The notes: a model not told the origin generated them from the sequence alone. DNA of 5,965 nt from Hyphomicrobiales bacterium (GCA_015487985.1 WFOP01000157.1:1-5965), one strand, 5' to 3'; counted from the first letter of the stretch, positions 1-5,123 are shown. Made by a program: numbers and translations.

Positions 1-22
1 GAGAAGGCCTCTCGCTGCCAGC

Positions 23-45
23 GGTTCTTTATGCCATAAAGAACC
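23..45. repeat. Perfect 10-bp inverted repeat (hairpin) with 3-nt centre
   Basis: The arms GGTTCTTTAT (23-32) and ATAAAGAACC (36-45) are perfectly complementary around GCC. A second set of complementary blocks, CTCTC (9-13) and GAGAG (47-51), lies outside and could extend the stem past a 9-nt bulge. Neither strand has a T-tract after the stem, so it is not a standard intrinsic terminator. It may be an mRNA-end hairpin of a gene left of the window or an operator; the role is unknown. Confidence 0.6.
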
Positions 46-61
46 AGAGAGATCATAAGAC

Positions 62-188
62 AAGCATGTCGCGTTTATCGGTATTCACACAACCTGCTTT
101 ATCTGTTTGCTTTGGTGTGTTTTTATCCCCAAACCGCTGCCACTCACGGGTCGAGTCCGAGGGTATGCTTTTATCAGACACGCTTTAG
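62..188 (+). repeat. Interspersed intergenic repeat, copy 1 (127 bp)
   Basis: This segment aligns along its whole length with the reverse complement of 4352-4479. By hand count there are 21 mismatches and one 1-base gap in 128 columns, about 83% identity. It starts with AAGCATG and ends with CGCTTTAG. The longest identical block is 17 bp (93-109, CCTGCTTTATCTGTTTG). Similarity stops abruptly at both ends. An internal inverted repeat joins AAGCATG (62-68) to TATGCTT (164-170), complete with one G-T pair. Its right end supplies the TAA stop of the minus-strand gene at 185-679. The AAACAAA-AGATAAAGC-GG core on the opposite strand resembles, from memory, short intergenic repeats of rhizobia. No transposase is present, so a non-autonomous (MITE- or RIME-like) element is the likeliest type. 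Confidence 0.8.
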
Positions 189-679
189 AGCCGGGAATCG
201 GCAAGAAGTTCGAGAATTGTTGACCAGTCTACGAATTTGCCATCAACCAGAATTTGCAGATCCGTGTCTTGTGGAGCGATCAAAACTTCTGCAACGCTGA
301 CCCCGGGGTAACGCACATGGCTGGAGGCAAATCCGTCCGTGGAATAGGTGCCGGTGGGTGTTGTCACAATGCTCACCAGACTTTCTTTTCCGTACGAAAT
401 CTTGCGCACCACGCTGTTACTTAAAACGGTGCCGGATATAGATGGATCAAAATCAACCTGATAGCTTTTGTTCCCGACTCGCAACAGTTGTGACAGGCTT
501 TGAGATGTGGGTGTTTCAGCATCAGATCTGGTTTGCCCAAGGGCAGAAGATACGCGGGTCACGATCTGATTTTGACCATAGGCAGCCGACCCGAAAACAG
601 GCAGGGCATCAATTGCCATCGAGAACGCAAAAACGCCAAAGCCAAGCATACTCAAATTTCGAATGGTTAAAGAAGACAT
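185..679 (-). CDS. Small exported protein of unknown function (164 aa)
   Basis: I do not recognise this protein. The start at 679 is chosen because AAGGA lies 8 nt upstream of that ATG; the ATG at 688 has no spaced ribosome site. The N-terminus looks like a signal peptide: an Arg at residue 7, a hydrophobic stretch at about 9-30, and a possible cleavage site near SAAYGQ (31-36). The mature part is Ser/Thr-rich, has no cysteine, and seems to be mostly beta-strand with a closing helix (about 152-162), so a small periplasmic or surface protein is inferred. No catalytic motif is visible. It appears monocistronic: it has its own candidate promoter at 718-746, and the HD gene upstream ends 115 bp before its start. 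Its TAA stop lies inside the end of repeat copy 1, so repeat insertion may have set or trimmed the C-terminus. Confidence 0.7.
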   Translation of the reverse strand: MSSLTIRNLSMLGFGVFAFSMAIDALPVFGSAAYGQNQIVTRVSSALGQTRSDAETPTSQSLSQLLRVGNKSYQVDFDPSISGTVLSNSVVRKISYGKESLVSIVTTPTGTYSTDGFASSHVRYPGVSVAEVLIAPQDTDLQILVDGKFVDWSTILELLADSRL

Positions 680-696
680 AACCGGCATCCTTAAAG

Positions 697-720
697 AAAG
701 GGTTGTTAGATTAACCCTTT
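697..720 (-). promoter_or_regulatory. 8-bp palindrome over the predicted transcription start
   Basis: AAAGGGTT (697-704) and AACCCTTT (713-720) form a perfect inverted repeat with an 8-nt spacer. On the minus strand it begins in the predicted -10 element of the exported-protein gene and runs over the likely start site to just before AAGGA. That position suits a repressor operator. A 5' mRNA hairpin, or a weak terminator for the HD gene (it is followed by CTTT), are alternatives. Confidence 0.45.
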
Positions 721-746
721 ATCAACCATATGAAATGTCCGGTCAA
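718..746 (-). promoter_or_regulatory. Candidate sigma70-type promoter for the exported-protein gene
   Basis: On the minus strand, TTGACC (746-741) and GATAAA (723-718) are separated by exactly 17 bp, matching TTGACA at five of six and TATAAT at four of six positions. It would start transcription near 711, about 30 nt before the chosen ATG at 679. This is the best promoter match in the window, though it was found by eye only. Confidence 0.5.
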
Positions 747-794
747 AGCACATTGCTCAATATGCTTAATGGGTGCCGTGTCTTTTTTTAAGCG

Positions 795-1403
795 CTAAAG
801 CCTGTCTGCGGTCTGGTTAAAAACCTCCACAAACCGTTCATTGGCCTCCCGGGTTGGCCAGGGGCGAATAAGTCGCTCAAACCCGGCCAGATCAAATCCG
901 GCAAGGTCAGGTTCGCCAAACAAACGTATTGCTTCGTCCACTTCAAACCCGGCCAGATTTACCGCTTCAAAAAATGCGGCATGTTTGTCGGCCTTTTTTA
1001 TGCTTCTGGTCAATTTTGCCGGTCGGCCCGGCGGCAGGGAAAAGCGCAAGTGAATGGCTTCCAGAATACGGTCTTCAATTTCCCTGTAATTGCCGCCCAT
1101 GGCCGCTTTGAAGGGGGAAATAATGTCCCCCATCACATATTCCGCCCCGTCATGCAAAAGTGCATAAAGCAAGTCCGAGGGCTTGGCATCAGGCATTGTG
1201 GCTTTGAGAACTTCAAAAACCAGGATGGAATGCTGGGCAACAGAAAACGGATAATCCCCGATGGTCTGCCCGTTCCAGCGCGAAACCCGCGCCAACCCGT
1301 GCGCGATATCCAAGAGTTCCACGTCCAGCGGGGAGGGGTTTAGTAAGTCCAGCCGTCGGCCAGACAACATGCGTTGCCACGCCCGTTTGTTCGTTTGTGC
1401 CAT
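795..1403 (-). CDS. HD-domain phosphohydrolase, YfbR-like 5'-nucleotidase family (202 aa)
   Basis: This is a predicted cytoplasmic metal-dependent phosphohydrolase. The HD signature is intact: H58 in SVAQHS, H84-D85 in LLHDGAE, E88, D93 in MGDIISP, K99, and D139 in KKADKHA. Order and spacing match the YfbR branch, whose E. coli member removes phosphate from 5'-deoxyribonucleoside monophosphates; the substrate here is inferred. The N-terminal segment RAWQRMLSGRRLDLLNPSP is typical of alphaproteobacterial members and supports the start at 1403, which has a weak GAGAAG ribosome site. It begins 27 bp after the ygfZ stop on the same strand, so co-transcription is likely. An oddity is LAGF occurring three times between residues 150 and 175, encoded by near-repeated DNA in a region outside the active site. 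Confidence 0.87.
   Translation of the reverse strand: MAQTNKRAWQRMLSGRRLDLLNPSPLDVELLDIAHGLARVSRWNGQTIGDYPFSVAQHSILVFEVLKATMPDAKPSDLLYALLHDGAEYVMGDIISPFKAAMGGNYREIEDRILEAIHLRFSLPPGRPAKLTRSIKKADKHAAFFEAVNLAGFEVDEAIRLFGEPDLAGFDLAGFERLIRPWPTREANERFVEVFNQTADRL
877..958 (-). repeat. Short direct repeats inside the HD gene encoding LAGF units
   Basis: The 16-mer TCAAACCCGGCCAGAT occurs at 877-892 and again at 943-958, 66 bp apart. Next to the first copy is a diverged 15-bp tandem unit, giving DLAGF-DLAGF in the protein. The distance is a multiple of three and the frame is kept. This looks like a local duplication in the C-terminal part of the HD protein. Confidence 0.6.
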
Positions 1404-1430
1404 ATTGCTTCTCGCTGCTGGCGATTGACA

Positions 1431-2270
1431 TCAAACCTGTTTATCGGGATTCGGTGCGCCGGCAAAACCATAATCCGCCCAGGGCGGAATTTGCGCGACG
1501 ACATTTTGCCCGTTTATTTCCAATTGGTTGGGGTCAGAAATTTTATCAAGGCGCACAATCGCCACCCCATGTCCATCTTCAACGGTCCCGATTGTTCCCA
1601 CCGTTTTGCCGCCAAGCATCACCTCATCCCCGATATTGCCCCGCTCCAGTTTTATTATCACCGGACGCCGCCGGATATTTGCCCGATGGCGCATGCGTGA
1701 AACCACTTCCTGGCCCACATAACATCCCTTGGCAAAATCTATGCCTTCAAGCAGGTCCATGGCGATATCATGGGGAAAAACGGCATCACTTTGAAAATCG
1801 TGCCCCAGTTCACAAATTCCCAGTTTGACCCGATTTGCATGGGCTTTATTTTCCCGTTCACTCCAGCCAGTTGTGTCTGCATTGGTGGAAATAATCCGAA
1901 ATCCCATATCAGGGTGCCGTGTGTCTTTATGAGAAATTGCCCCCTTGAGGTCGCAATTAGCGCCGGACCAACCCGCTTGATGGGTTTCACTCATGTCTTC
2001 AATCGTGGCATTGGCGCGCAATTTATACATGCCCATTCGCCTGGAAAACTTTGTGGCGATATCGTGTGAAACATCAAGCCAGAATGCGCCCTGATGCAAG
2101 CCGATCAGCCCTTCAGCCTGAACCTTTCCCTGCGGGGACAATAGTGCCCACCAGTTCGCCCCGGTTTCATTTTCGGGCATTTTGGCGGTAAAGACATCAC
2201 GCAACAATGTCTGGGCATCGGGACCGGCAATTTTGAATACACGTCGCGCCTTGCGCTTGAAAACAGTCAT
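1431..2270 (-). CDS. ygfZ: YgfZ/GcvT-like folate-binding protein for Fe-S cluster enzymes (279 aa)
   Basis: YgfZ (COG0354, IBA57 relative) is a cytoplasmic, tetrahydrofolate-dependent protein that maintains or repairs certain iron-sulfur enzymes, such as the tRNA methylthiolase MiaB. The family signature KGCYVGQE is intact at 181-188 with the key cysteine C183, followed by VVSRMRHR. The N-terminal half shows the related GcvT-like fold (LLRDVFTAKMPE at 22-33, ALLSPQGKVQAEGLI at 42-56). The final ~75 residues form the small beta-barrel-like domain (GKTVGTIGT, GVAIVRLDK). Length is normal for alphaproteobacterial members. The ATG at 2270 has AGGAA six bases upstream. A poor promoter-like pair (CTTGCA/CTATAA, spacing 20) lies at 2288-2319, so a separate promoter is possible but unproven. 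It precedes the HD gene on the same strand. Confidence 0.92.
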   Translation of the reverse strand: MTVFKRKARRVFKIAGPDAQTLLRDVFTAKMPENETGANWWALLSPQGKVQAEGLIGLHQGAFWLDVSHDIATKFSRRMGMYKLRANATIEDMSETHQAGWSGANCDLKGAISHKDTRHPDMGFRIISTNADTTGWSERENKAHANRVKLGICELGHDFQSDAVFPHDIAMDLLEGIDFAKGCYVGQEVVSRMRHRANIRRRPVIIKLERGNIGDEVMLGGKTVGTIGTVEDGHGVAIVRLDKISDPNQLEINGQNVVAQIPPWADYGFAGAPNPDKQV

Positions 2271-2350
2271 GACAATTCCTGCAAATTTTATAGTTTCAGT
2301 CGCTCACCCTCGATGCAAGTGTGCCGCGCAATCGGGTTGAAAATCAAGCA

Positions 2351-2380
2351 GGGAACTTATCGGCCGGGAACTTACAGGCA
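2351..2380. repeat. Imperfect 15-bp tandem duplication
   Basis: The unit at 2351-2365 (GGGAACTTATCGGCC) is followed directly by GGGAACTTACAGGCA at 2366-2380, agreeing at 12 of 15 positions. It lies in the 115-bp gap between the small helical gene and ygfZ, just after the former's stop. It could be a slippage duplication or a pair of protein-binding sites upstream of ygfZ; nothing decides between these. Confidence 0.45.
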
Positions 2381-2385
2381 CAAAC

Positions 2386-2709
2386 CTATTGAATGGACCG
2401 GTTCAATGAATATTCACCATTGGAAATGCGAATCGGCAAGTCGGCAATCAGTTTGGCCGTTTCTTCTTCCCCGTGCGCCCGCACAAGCGTGGCCAGCGCG
2501 GCAAACAATGCGGCATGGGAAAGTGCTTCAGAATCAATGCCATCAGCCTCGGCGCTGTTCCAGGCGTCCGCGATATATTCAAGGGCTAGTTGGCGCTCTT
2601 CGCTCTGATCGGTTTGCTCTGCGTGCGTATTGAGGGATGAAAACATATTTTGGGTTCTGCTTGTTGTTCGTGTCCGGTCTGCATAACACGCCAAAGCTTT
2701 CAATGGCAT
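2386..2709 (-). CDS. Small helical protein of unknown function (107 aa, or 86 aa)
   Basis: I do not recognise a named family. The core (about residues 38-104) is acidic and helical: LALEYIADAWNSAEADGI, then EALSHAALFAALATLV, GEEETAKLIADLP and a short tail ending NGEYSL. It looks like a compact cytoplasmic helical bundle; there is no signal peptide, cysteine motif or catalytic motif. The start is uncertain. The ATG at 2709 has AGGT 8 nt upstream. A second ATG at 2646 has no clear ribosome site but would remove an Arg/Thr-rich, low-conservation-looking leader of 21 residues. It follows the DUF2385 gene by 47 bp on the same strand, so the two could share a transcript. Translation is plausible because the core has an even amphipathic pattern and the antisense frames look poorer. 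Confidence 0.68.
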   Translation of the reverse strand: MPLKALACYADRTRTTSRTQNMFSSLNTHAEQTDQSEERQLALEYIADAWNSAEADGIDSEALSHAALFAALATLVRAHGEEETAKLIADLPIRISNGEYSLNRSIQ

Positions 2710-2756
2710 GATAAGTTACCTGAGGGTTAATTCCACATGAGAGTTTATACTTAATT

Positions 2757-3128
2757 CTACTCGGCATAGCGAGAGTGAATATCCCGGGTGAGTTGATCGG
2801 CCTTGATCAGCAGGCGCGTAATGGCCTGCCGGGCAGAAGGTGAACAGTTCTGATAAAGTCGGGCATAGGCCTGATATCCCTGATTAAAGGCGCCGTTCAG
2901 GCGCTGACGGCGGTCATCGTCCGGGTCGTCAAATGCAATCAGTTCAGCGGCATGTTGACGCCAGTCATTCTTCTGATCTTCACACAAAGGTTGCAAAAAG
3001 TACAAAGACCCCACGACCCCAAGCAATTGTTGCATCTGCCCCTGATAGGGGGGATCAACTGCATAGGCCGGTTGCCAGAGCAGGCCGGCCATCACAAAGA
3101 TTACAAGAAAGGTTTTTTTTGAGGGCAT
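2757..3128 (-). CDS. DUF2385/TIGR02301-family secreted protein (123 aa)
   Basis: The protein matches the pattern I know for DUF2385 (TIGR02301), a family of unknown function found mainly in Hyphomicrobiales: LGVVGSLYFLQPLC, DWRQHAAELI, RRQRLNGAFNQGYQAYARLYQNC, then a helical tail ending HSRYAE. The ATG at 3128 gives a proper signal peptide (KK at 4-5, hydrophobic 7-18, likely cleavage after AYA at 23), so the mature protein is probably periplasmic. The frame stays open upstream to a TTG at 3212, but that would bury the signal peptide and run through a terminator, so it is rejected. Ribosome-site complementarity before 3128 is poor. C49 and C95 are the only mature cysteines and could form a disulfide. 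Codons 3-6 contain a run of eight A's, a possible slippage site. Confidence 0.83.
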   Translation of the reverse strand: MPSKKTFLVIFVMAGLLWQPAYAVDPPYQGQMQQLLGVVGSLYFLQPLCEDQKNDWRQHAAELIAFDDPDDDRRQRLNGAFNQGYQAYARLYQNCSPSARQAITRLLIKADQLTRDIHSRYAE

Positions 3129-3184
3129 GAACAAGTGATAACAGCGAACGAAACAGAATTGAAGAGCGTGATTGAATTGAGCTG

Positions 3185-3220
3185 AAAAAACAACCCCGTC
3201 TGAAAAATTCAAACGGGGTT
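3185..3220 (-). terminator. Intrinsic terminator downstream of the DUF3179 gene
   Basis: AACCCCGT (3192-3199) pairs with ACGGGGTT (3213-3220), and the inner TGAA/TTCA can also pair. On the minus strand this GC-rich stem is followed by GTTTTTT (3191-3185). It starts 25 bp after the DUF3179 stop, which fits a rho-independent terminator for that gene and separates it from the DUF2385 gene. On the plus strand no T-tract follows. Confidence 0.85.
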
Positions 3221-3245
3221 ATCAAGTTTGCACACCCAACAGTGC

Positions 3246-4250
3246 TTATTGTTCAAGCTGAATAATTTCCAGATCAGAAATATAGGCGCGTGCCATAAAG
3301 GCAAATGTCACCATGTAGACCACCAGCTCCGGTTCATCCCTGTCCATTCGATAGACTTCGATATTGCCCACGTCCCGGCTGGAAGAAATCTGACGCTGGT
3401 CGAGCGCCGAGGCCTGTCCCGCAGACCAGCGAAACTCCAGCGGGCCAACGCGGAACGGTGCATTTTTTTCCAGATAAGGCAGGGTAACGGCAATGGATTT
3501 GTCCAGGCCCTCCTCCAGCGCCGCATCAACAAATGCAATACGCATCATTGGTTCGATATCCCGGGGCAATTCACCTCTGAACAAAAACGGAATGGGCGTT
3601 GTATCATAATTCACATAAGGATTAGTGCCCGAAAGGCGCGACCGGCGTTCATCCGCCAGAAGAACTTCGCCATCGGGAAACCGCTCGCGAAACAAATCAA
3701 AACTGATGAGAAAGGAGGGAATAGGGCGCAGTCTTTCCCCCGCACGCGCACCAACAACCGCTTCTCCGCTATATTGCTGCCACCAGTTTTCTTCCCCGCG
3801 ATCATACATCAAAAGGTTTGAAAAGCGCAGTTTGCCTGTGGTGCCAAAGGTAACCGGCTCGCCATCCAGCGTACGCTCAAACACCAGCGATGTGTTGCAT
3901 AAGGGGCAGTATGTCACGGCCACCGGCACACCGCCAATCGTATCGTTTACGATTTCATGCCACATCAGATAACGCAAAGGATAGGCCCGTGCCACCCCGT
4001 TGATATCCAGTGCCACCACCGGCTCATTCCCCGGAATGGAGGTTTCTTCTGACGCCGGTTTGAATTGTGGCTCATCGTTGGAGGGAATCTGGTCCGCCGC
4101 GATTACGTTGACGACTTCATTGAGATCAATGGTGGTTTTGGTGAAGTCCGTTTCCCAGCGCTCGGGCTGGCCAAACTCCTGTGCATTGACCAGGCCGGCC
4201 ACCGGGGCCGCAACCATGAGCGCGGCCAAAAAAATTCCCTTTGCAAACAT
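3246..4250 (-). CDS. DUF3179 domain-containing exported protein (334 aa)
   Basis: The protein fits DUF3179 (PF11376), a family of unknown function. Hallmarks are VALDINGVARAYPLRYLMWHEIVND (about 79-103), the CxxC in VTYCPLCNTSLVFER (C115 and C118), FGTTGKLRFSNLLMYDR (135-151), ENWWQQYSGEAVVG (154-167) and the PSFLISFDLFRERFPDGEV stretch (178-196). The start at 4250 is supported by a strong GGGAGGGA ribosome site and by a clean signal peptide (hydrophobic about 6-21, likely cleavage after VNA at 23), so it should be periplasmic. The frame is open back to 4475 but that part belongs to the repeat and leader. The CxxC suggests redox or metal binding, not proven. A terminator follows the stop and the upstream leader carries palindromes and a candidate promoter, so it looks like a single-gene unit. 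Confidence 0.9.
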   Translation of the reverse strand: MFAKGIFLAALMVAAPVAGLVNAQEFGQPERWETDFTKTTIDLNEVVNVIAADQIPSNDEPQFKPASEETSIPGNEPVVALDINGVARAYPLRYLMWHEIVNDTIGGVPVAVTYCPLCNTSLVFERTLDGEPVTFGTTGKLRFSNLLMYDRGEENWWQQYSGEAVVGARAGERLRPIPSFLISFDLFRERFPDGEVLLADERRSRLSGTNPYVNYDTTPIPFLFRGELPRDIEPMMRIAFVDAALEEGLDKSIAVTLPYLEKNAPFRVGPLEFRWSAGQASALDQRQISSSRDVGNIEVYRMDRDEPELVVYMVTFAFMARAYISDLEIIQLEQ

Positions 4251-4278
4251 ACTTCCCTCCCGTTTTATTGGGGGCAGG

Positions 4279-4322
4279 TTGGCATTCTTAATGAAATTTG
4301 CCAATTCACCCCTGTTCACAGG
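4279..4322. promoter_or_regulatory. Two palindromes in the DUF3179 leader
   Basis: TTGGCA (4279-4284) and TGCCAA (4299-4304) form an inverted repeat with a 14-nt spacer. Seven bases further, CCTGTTCACAGG (4311-4322) is an inverted repeat of two 5-bp arms around TC. Both lie between the candidate promoter and the ATG at 4250, where a repressor site or mRNA structure could act. No known regulator motif was recognised. Confidence 0.4.
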
Positions 4323-4341
4323 AGAGTGATAGTGTTTTGTC

Positions 4342-4369
4342 ATAATGTGCCCTAAAGCGTTTCTGCCAA
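4342..4369 (-). promoter_or_regulatory. Candidate promoter for the DUF3179 gene at the repeat edge
   Basis: On the minus strand TTGGCA (4369-4364) matches TTGACA at five of six positions, and CATTAT (4347-4342) matches TATAAT at four of six, with a 16-bp spacer. The -35 lies in repeat copy 2 and the -10 just outside it. Transcription would start about 85 nt before the ATG. Copy 1 does not keep the same -35, so this would be specific to copy 2. Confidence 0.35.
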
Positions 4370-4479
4370 AAGCATGCCCGTGGGCTCGCCTCGTGGGTGG
4401 CAGCTGTTTTGGAATAAAAGACACACCAAAACAAACAGATAAAGCAGGGCGGATGAACACCGATAAAGGCAACATGCTT
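4352..4479 (-). repeat. Interspersed intergenic repeat, copy 2 (128 bp, inverted)
   Basis: This is the reverse-complement partner of 62-188, about 83% identical by hand count. The 17-bp identical core is at 4432-4448. The CGCTTTAG end faces the DUF3179 gene and the AAGCATG end overlaps the last base of the TGA stop of the gene at 4479-5006. AAGCATG (4370-4376) and CATGCTT (4473-4479) form a perfect 7-bp inverted repeat, and CTGCCA (4363-4368) pairs with TGGCAG (4398-4403). Short reading frames here (one ending GMLLAETL, like GMLLSDTL in copy 1) are frame-shifted against each other by the 1-base gap, so DNA-level rather than protein-level conservation is the better reading. Confidence 0.8.
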
Positions 4480-5006
4480 CAGGCAAAAAGTGCATCAATG
4501 GCCGATTGTGCATCTTCCACTTCACACACGTTCGCCGGGGCCGGTTCACTAATCAGCGCGGCAACAAAATCCCGTTGATGTTTGATTTCCCCCAGAAGTT
4601 CTTTGGGGCAGGGATTGCTTTCCTGATGGGTAAGAATGAGGGAAATCAGCGTGCCGACTTCTTTTTCAAAACTCTGGCGTGAAGGTGGATCAAGGGAGCG
4701 ATAGGCCGCCAGAACGGTTTGTGCCTGTGCAAACCCGGATTGGGCAAAATGGGTTTCATAGTCGATTGGCACCCAGTCGTTCAGGACATCGCGCTCAAGC
4801 GAGCCGTCGCAAACCAGCTCGCCAAGCATGATATATTCGTTGAACAGGTTGAGGAAGTCTGTCGCCAGCCCCGTTTTAAGATTGACATTGGCTGCCCGCA
4901 GGGCCGCATCATCCGGGCGCGTGACCCAGATTGGAGACTGGTGTTCCTCGATTTGCGCATTTTGGTTTTGCGCGTCTGAGTTTTGCATATCCTGAGTTTG
5001 AAGCAT
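4479..5006 (-). CDS. Uncharacterised soluble protein (175 aa)
   Basis: I do not recognise this protein. Residues 1-20 are a low-complexity Gln/Asn/Asp stretch, probably disordered. From about 24 (SPIWVTRPDDAALRAANVNLKTG) it becomes ordered, then shows helices: ATDFLNLFNEYIMLGELV (48-65), AQTVLAAYRSL (94-104), a segment ending LISLILTHQE, and a final helix with DFVAALIS followed by an acidic tail. There is no signal peptide or membrane segment. Three scattered cysteines (65, 112, 140) form no evident motif. The ATG at 5006 has AGG close by (a short spacing); an in-frame ATG at 4988 has AGGAT only two bases away, so the start is uncertain within six codons. It is divergent from the SRAP gene across 117 bp. 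Its stop is at the edge of repeat copy 2. Confidence 0.72.
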   Translation of the reverse strand: MLQTQDMQNSDAQNQNAQIEEHQSPIWVTRPDDAALRAANVNLKTGLATDFLNLFNEYIMLGELVCDGSLERDVLNDWVPIDYETHFAQSGFAQAQTVLAAYRSLDPPSRQSFEKEVGTLISLILTHQESNPCPKELLGEIKHQRDFVAALISEPAPANVCEVEDAQSAIDALFA

Positions 5007-5062
5007 GCACCTGTTTTCTCAGCTTTGCTTTGCCTGGATGTAAATGTTTGCCTGCGTAATTG

Positions 5063-5087
5063 CACTGACCATCAGTGTTGACTAGTC
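5063..5087. promoter_or_regulatory. Palindromes in the divergent intergenic region
   Basis: CACTGA (5063-5068) and TCAGTG (5072-5077) are perfect inverted arms around CCA. They are followed immediately by TTGACT (5078-5083), a five-of-six -35 match, and by the 8-bp palindrome GACTAGTC (5080-5087). Such a site between divergent genes could bind a regulator controlling one or both. No good -10 sits 17 bp from TTGACT, so the promoter itself is not assigned. Confidence 0.35.
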
Positions 5088-5123
5088 TTGTTTCACGTCG
5101 TTCAGGGGGGAACCGGTTTATTC

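Noticed and set aside
112..300. 62-aa plus-strand frame starting in repeat copy 1
   Set aside because: It runs antisense into the exported-protein gene and has no ribosome site or motif.
981..1828. Plus-strand open frames opposite the HD and ygfZ genes
   Set aside because: Both genes on the minus strand carry intact catalytic or signature motifs; these antisense frames show no family pattern.
3185..3220. Bidirectional terminator
   Set aside because: Only the minus strand has a T-tract after the stem; the plus-strand flank is ATCAAGTTTG.
3228..3821. 197-aa plus-strand open frame opposite DUF3179
   Set aside because: It lies fully antisense to a clear DUF3179 gene, has no recognisable motif or ribosome site, and its Arg/His/Pro-rich composition is that of a shadow frame.
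189..4351. Composite transposon bounded by the two repeats
   Set aside because: The enclosed genes are ordinary chromosomal ones with no transposase or cargo, and the copies are too diverged from one another for a recent composite element.
4251..4475. N-terminal extension of DUF3179 back to 4475
   Set aside because: The strong ribosome site and clean signal peptide at 4250 define the start; the extension runs through the repeat and would place a signal peptide inside the protein.
4352..4549. 65-aa minus-strand frame covering repeat copy 2 as a real gene
   Set aside because: It overlaps the 3' end of the 175-aa gene, and the equivalent frame in copy 1 is shifted by a 1-base gap, so protein-level conservation is not supported.
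5100..5113. GTTC-N6-GAAC as a LexA (SOS) box upstream of SRAP
   Set aside because: The alphaproteobacterial LexA site is a direct repeat GTTC-N7-GTTC; this is palindromic with the wrong spacing and overlaps the G-run of the ribosome site.
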